Assembly (NCBI GenBank): GCA_037975125.1
Contig: CM075857.1
Span: 47,497,172 to 47,561,171, forward strand
Source: Latrodectus hesperus
Lineage: Eukaryota; Arthropoda; Arachnida; Araneae; Theridiidae
Reading direction: 5' to 3'
DNA: 64,000 nucleotides
Notes under the pieces: generated by a model
Seen by the model: the letters and a program-made list of their open reading frames with translations, nothing else
What the model was told of the DNA's origin: nothing
Database searches by the model: none
Made by a program: the position numbers and the translations under genes
Shown: piece after piece, positions 60,602 to 64,000 of the stretch
Position numbering within the stretch: the first letter of the stretch is position 1
Layout of the letters: the number at the start of each line of letters is the position of its first letter

Positions 60602-61913
60602 TCATATATGTTTATAGTATGGAATATATTGTGCACCTACGGAATCAAAATTCAATGTTTCAATTGTAGTCTCCACAAGTCCATCAATTTTCCAATATTC
60701 TCCTTCGATTTTTTCTACATGACAGTAGTATTTTTGCCAGGTTTCTCCTGAGATATTTTTAATTGCATTTGACGTCACTTCCTTCATTGTTTTCAAATTG
60801 AGATCAGCTTCGACGTTTCTTTCGCGAGCATGGAGCTTTACTGCTGCCCAAGCTAACTCAATAGGATTTAAGTCACAATGGTAAGGAGGCAATCTTAGAA
60901 CGGAATGACCTGCTTTTAAAAGTTCGTCAATTTGATATTTTTTGGTAGGTGGAGCATTCATTTATATTAATTGAAACAGTTCAGGCTTTCTCATAGTGCT
61001 GTCATACTGTATTTTTTTGTCATCCAAATACTTACACATTTTAGTTTTCTTCGAATATTTCCTCGGTACTGGATCCAAAATCCTCGTATGGTACGATGCA
61101 TTATCCATTATTATAATGGAATTACAAGGGATGTTAGACAGCAATTTTTCTCGTATCCACTTTTCAAAACTTTCGTAATTCATTTGCCCATGGTAATCAC
61201 CTGTTGCACAGCCTGCTTTAAATACTAATTCTGCATTTGGCACAAATCCATCTTTCGATCCAGCATGCACAACAATTAACATCGATTTCCAGCACCATCT
61301 TTTACGAAAGCACTAAGTTTTTCATCTTGCCAGCATTTTGAGAAGGAAAGGTTGCTGTCAATCCAAGATTCATCCACATAAATAATGCTTTTTTGGCTTT
61401 CTCTCTATTTTTTTTCTCTCAAGTACCAGCATCTCAACGAAATTATATCTGGCCGTTTAGTCAGTAGTTTCCTTTTATTTTGGCATCGTTTTCAACGAAA
61501 TCCAATTTGATGCAGGACTTTCCTTAAAGATTCCCTTTTCCAAGAAAAATTAATCTTTTCTTTCAACACTGACAATAATAATGAAATGGATGGAACTTTA
61601 TTAGATGAATAAAATTCATTTATTGTATTTCGAATGACACGTAAATCAAAATTGTCCAAAACTACATTCCGTTCTGCAGGTCGACTACGCTGTTTCCCTG
61701 GAGTTGAAAGCCTGCTATCAGTTGTGGATTCCTTTTTAATACTTTGGACAGTTCTAAGAGAAACGTCAGTAGCAGCCGCAGTACGTTCCTGTGCTTTCTG
61801 AAGTGGTATCGATAGCGAAGTAGACTTTGCTTCATTTTCAAAAAATATGCGCACGTTATTAACGATGTTACGTTCTTTAGGACGCAAGGTTTTCCCTTTT
61901 TGAGACATTATGT
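60602..61913 (-). pseudogene. IS630/Tc1-related DDE transposase with a very long D-to-E spacer
   Basis: Start MSQKGKTLRPKERNIVNNVR at about 61907. Helix-turn-helix region: AAATDVSLRTVQSIKKE. KVLHQIGFRWKR leads across a frameshift into IIYVDESWIDSNLSFSKC with the first Asp. Then comes GCATGDYHGQMNYESFEKWI, IIIMDNASYHTRILD with the second Asp, and LPPYHCDLNPIELAWAAVK with the Glu. About 81 residues separate the second Asp from the Glu, against 34 in common Tc1 elements. Defects: a frameshift near 61500-61300 and a stop at 60962-60964. The DDE_3-type fold is clear. I vaguely recall a long-spacer Tc1-related group but cannot confirm that this belongs to it. Confidence 0.82.
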
Positions 61914-61979
61914 GTTGTTCTGAAAAGAACAGTTTAATACAATTAAAAATACTAAAAATCAAGAGTGCTGAGAATACCA

Positions 61980-62282
61980 CTTTCTAGGCTAAGTAGAAAG
62001 CAAAGAATGAAGAGGAGAAAATCGTGTTCTTCGCCAAAGAGAGGAACAGGCGAAGAATTTGTTTTAACCCTAAACTACGTGATCATTTTACTGTCCAAAC
62101 CTCTGAAAGAATGAACCCTTCCACCGGACACAGATTTCACCCGCCTTCTCATGATGGTTTAGTAATAGTTTCAACGCTCCCACAACCGACAAACATTTAA
62201 ACAACACCCAGCACCTAGATACTGAATTACTGGATATGGATCCCCCTTTGGGCGCAACTGAGTGAGTCATTTCAAACATTTG
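61980..62282. other. Flank between DDE element and hAT remnant
   Basis: A slightly GC-richer stretch. It should contain the other border of the DDE element, but no terminal repeat was identified. Confidence 0.4.
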
Positions 62283-62635
62283 TGGTAAGATTTGTCTCCA
62301 TACAGGAATCAGAGTCTGAAGTTCAAGTTCATATCTACGAACATTTTTTGGGTTTTCTAACCGTTGAGAGATAAACAGCTAAGGAATGGTCGGAGGTTTT
62401 ACTAGAAGAGCTAGAGAAAAATAGACTTAAAGTAGAAAACATGCGCGGTAAAGGATGTGACAACGGCTCCAATATGAGAGGAGAAAAATCAAGAGTACAA
62501 ACAAGAATCAGAAATATAAACTCTAGAGCATTTTATGTTCCATGCAGCAGCCATTCGCTAAATTTGGTTGTAAACGATATGGCAAAATCCTCGTTTGAGG
62601 CAGCCAACTTCTTCAATAATGTTACAAATTTATAA
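62283..62635 (+). pseudogene. hAT (ZMYM/DUF4371) transposase core fragment
   Basis: The frame reads VQVHIYEHFLGFLTVER, stop, TAKEWSEVLLEELEKNRL, then MRGKGCDNGSNMRGEKSRVQ and RAFYVPCSSHSLNLVVNDMA. The GxDNGSNM and CxSHSLNLVVND blocks are the signature of DUF4371 hAT transposases found in ZMYM-like proteins; the Asp of the first block is one of the catalytic acids. It ends at a stop at 62633. The orientation matches the N-terminal piece at 59843, so both are taken as one element. Confidence 0.85.
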
Positions 62636-62716
62636 ATAATTATTGTATTTGTCTTAAAATATCTCAGACAGATCGGAAATACTCACATTTGGGGCAAAAA
62701 TTGCGGTATTTAGAAG

Positions 62717-63187
62717 TGTTGTAGTTTAAAAGCGGGTTTCCTAATGATTTGGCGACTTGGCGAGAGTTGGCGAGATTCTTGGCGAGAAATAGATACTACT
62801 GGAAACATTCATCACCTAAGCTCTAGGACCAATATTTAGCGAGATAACCTAGAAGCTTCCAGGACTTTGGCGAAACTGATAGATTTCTCCGCCAAGTCAG
62901 GTATAAATACCGCAACCCTACATGGAAGAGGCAATGTTGTGAAGACAGTCAGTGAGTGAAGACGATTAGATGCGACTGCTAGTTGTTCTCTGTCTGAGGT
63001 ATTTGAGACCTGTGATTGGAAGCTGTTTCTTTTTATACCTGACGAATTGTAGATGTATAATTGTGATTGTTACAGCGGGAATTTCTTAAATCTAGTGAAA
63101 TTTTTACGAATAAAAGTCTTGTATTCACATTAAGTGGTTGCTTTATTCAACTCTCAATCGACACGAACCCCTGAAGTGCGGTGCAAC
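62717..63187 (+). repeat. 5' LTR of a Ty3/gypsy element
   Basis: Starts TGTTGTAGTTTAAAAGCGGG and ends just before a primer-binding-like TGGTGTCAG at 63188. It contains a TATA box (GTATAAATAC at about 62901) and AATAAA (about 63109), the expected order of promoter and polyadenylation signal in an LTR. The start is inferred from the TG rule; the 3' LTR is beyond the window. Confidence 0.7.
62901..62910 (+). promoter_or_regulatory. TATA box of the gypsy LTR
   Basis: GTATAAATAC, about 200 bases upstream of the LTR polyadenylation signal, in the position expected for the U3/R junction. Confidence 0.6.
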
Positions 63188-63205
63188 TGGTGTCAGAATC
63201 GGGGT
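63188..63205 (+). other. Primer-binding site of the gypsy element
   Basis: TGGTGTCAGAATCGGGGT directly follows the LTR. The TGG start pairs with the CCA end common to tRNAs; which tRNA is used cannot be told from here. Confidence 0.6.
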
Positions 63206-63215
63206 TGAAAAGTTG

Positions 63216-64000
63216 ATGCAGCGTGTCACAAGAAAAATGGATATGGATTTAATGAAAAGTCTTGTCGAAAAATTAGCGGAGCAGATGACTGAGATGAAAG
63301 CTGGACAGGAGGAGATGAAAGCTGGACAAGAAGAGATGAAAGCCGGACAAGAAGAGATTAAAACCGAGATGATTAAAGAGATAAAATCTGGACAGGAGGA
63401 GCTGAAAAAGGAACTTAAGAAGGACATTGTAAGTGTTAAAGAAGAATTCTCGAACATTATTCAGGAGAAGATGAATGCAATGGAAGATAAGGCGACTTCA
63501 GTTGAAACTAAAGTTCTGGAGATAGAAGAAAACGTTGAAGAAGCATTAGACAATATGAATAAGGAGATTGAAGGCTTGAAGAAGCAAATGTCAAACAGAT
63601 ATGAGGAACCCAACGTGGCATTTGTGCCTTCCCTAGCCACGATTAAACTCTCAACATTCGATGGGAAATCATCCATACAAGACCCAGTTTATGATGGTAG
63701 CGGAAGCTAATGGAAAGAATCCCCGATCCCAAGCTTTTCACCTGGCGGCTTCTTTAAGAGGAGATGCGGCCGACATCCTCGAGACGCTTCCGGAAGAGCA
63801 GAGGCACGATTTCCAAGCCCTATCGAGTGCGCTTGAGCTGGAATTTGGAGAAAAATGCACTAAACAATATAGGAGACTACAGTTAGAGACCTGCTATCAA
63901 AAAGCGGGTGAAAGTCTGCAAGAATTGGCTGCCGATATTCAGCGACTTTCCCATCTAGCATTTTCGGACTGCCCAGCTGAGACACGTCAAGATCTGGCTC
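63216..64000 (+). pseudogene. Ty3/gypsy gag, frameshifted, runs off the window
   Basis: Start MQRVTRKMDMDLMKSL at 63216, in frame after the primer-binding site. Residues about 25-135 form a charged coiled coil containing three tandem MKAGQEE units encoded by a 21-base repeat (63292-63360). Then comes VAFVPSLATIKLSTFDGKSS, where the frame breaks at about 63672 and ends at 63710. The capsid-like part continues in another frame to the window end: YKTQFMMVAEANG, FHLAASLRGDAADILETLP, LELEFGEKCTKQYRRLQLE and GESLQELAADIQRLSHLAFS. Gag forms the particle that packages element RNA. A single small indel breaks this copy, so it is probably recent. Confidence 0.87.

Larger units (their letters stand above)
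58518..62640 (+). mobile_element. hAT-type transposon (ZMYM/DUF4371 class), interrupted, right end missing
   Basis: CAGGGCCGTCCCCAGGGTAG at 58518 is a typical hAT terminus and cuts the LINE frame abruptly. A GC-richer leader (GGGCGCC, GGGGG stretches) and then the transposase start (59843) follow; a later transposase segment is at 62283-62635. Between them lies a separate DDE element on the minus strand. No GGCCCTG-type right end appears before the gypsy LTR at 62717. Confidence 0.72.

Noticed and set aside
62088..62279. 63-codon minus-strand frame between DDE and hAT pieces
   Set aside because: No resemblance to any family and lies in transposon border sequence.

Overview
The window looks like nuclear DNA of an arthropod, most probably an arachnid such as a spider. 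It is very AT-rich, has spliced protein-coding exons with animal-type splice signals, and is crowded with decayed DNA transposons, BEL/Pao and Ty3/gypsy LTR elements, LINE fragments and tRNA-derived SINEs. No bacterial operon, phage or CRISPR structure is present. The organism call is an inference from these features, not from a marker gene.

Four host genes are supported. The last two coding exons of MED27 (Mediator subunit) lie at 757-3667 on the + strand, split by a 2.7 kb intron carrying a Tigger-like miniature transposon. An intact, intronless gene for the beta subunit of the mitochondrial processing peptidase (PMPCB) lies at 8551-9930 (+). The large 3' exon of a TRC8/RNF139/RNF145-type membrane RING E3 ligase lies at 43806-44740 (+). 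NDUFAF3, a complex I assembly factor, is encoded by one coding exon at 54111-54685 (-), preceded by a probable 5'-UTR intron. PMPCB and NDUFAF3 products both act in mitochondria, but nothing in the sequence suggests the four genes are co-regulated.

The rest is a transposon landscape. From 15379 to about 30560 there is a dense nest: a + strand BEL element (15379-20567) faces, tail to tail, a - strand BEL element (about 29483 down to 21635). The second is split by a Merlin transposon and an internally collapsed gypsy element, and each BEL carries one copy of the same SINE with its own target-site duplication. A truncated mariner abuts the - strand BEL gag and makes an in-frame hybrid ORF with it. 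Next to the nest are two Tc1-like elements with complete terminal inverted repeats (30593-32007 and 33401-34936) and a decayed third (35121-36250). Three copies of one mariner family occur (7043-8106, 29484-30558, 39061-40069).

The right end holds a Jockey-like reverse transcriptase fragment cut by a hAT element of the ZMYM/DUF4371 type. The hAT is itself interrupted by a DDE transposon with an unusually long spacer between its second and third catalytic residues. The window closes with the 5' LTR and gag of a Ty3/gypsy element that runs off the end. Three distinct tRNA-derived SINE families were found by direct comparison inside the window. Long (TA)n arrays repeatedly abut the ends of TA-targeting transposons.

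I found no previously unknown enzymatic system. The most useful leads are the SINE families, the long-spacer DDE element, the internally collapsed LINE at 50745-51500, the intronless PMPCB, and a tryptophan-to-cysteine change in the RING finger.
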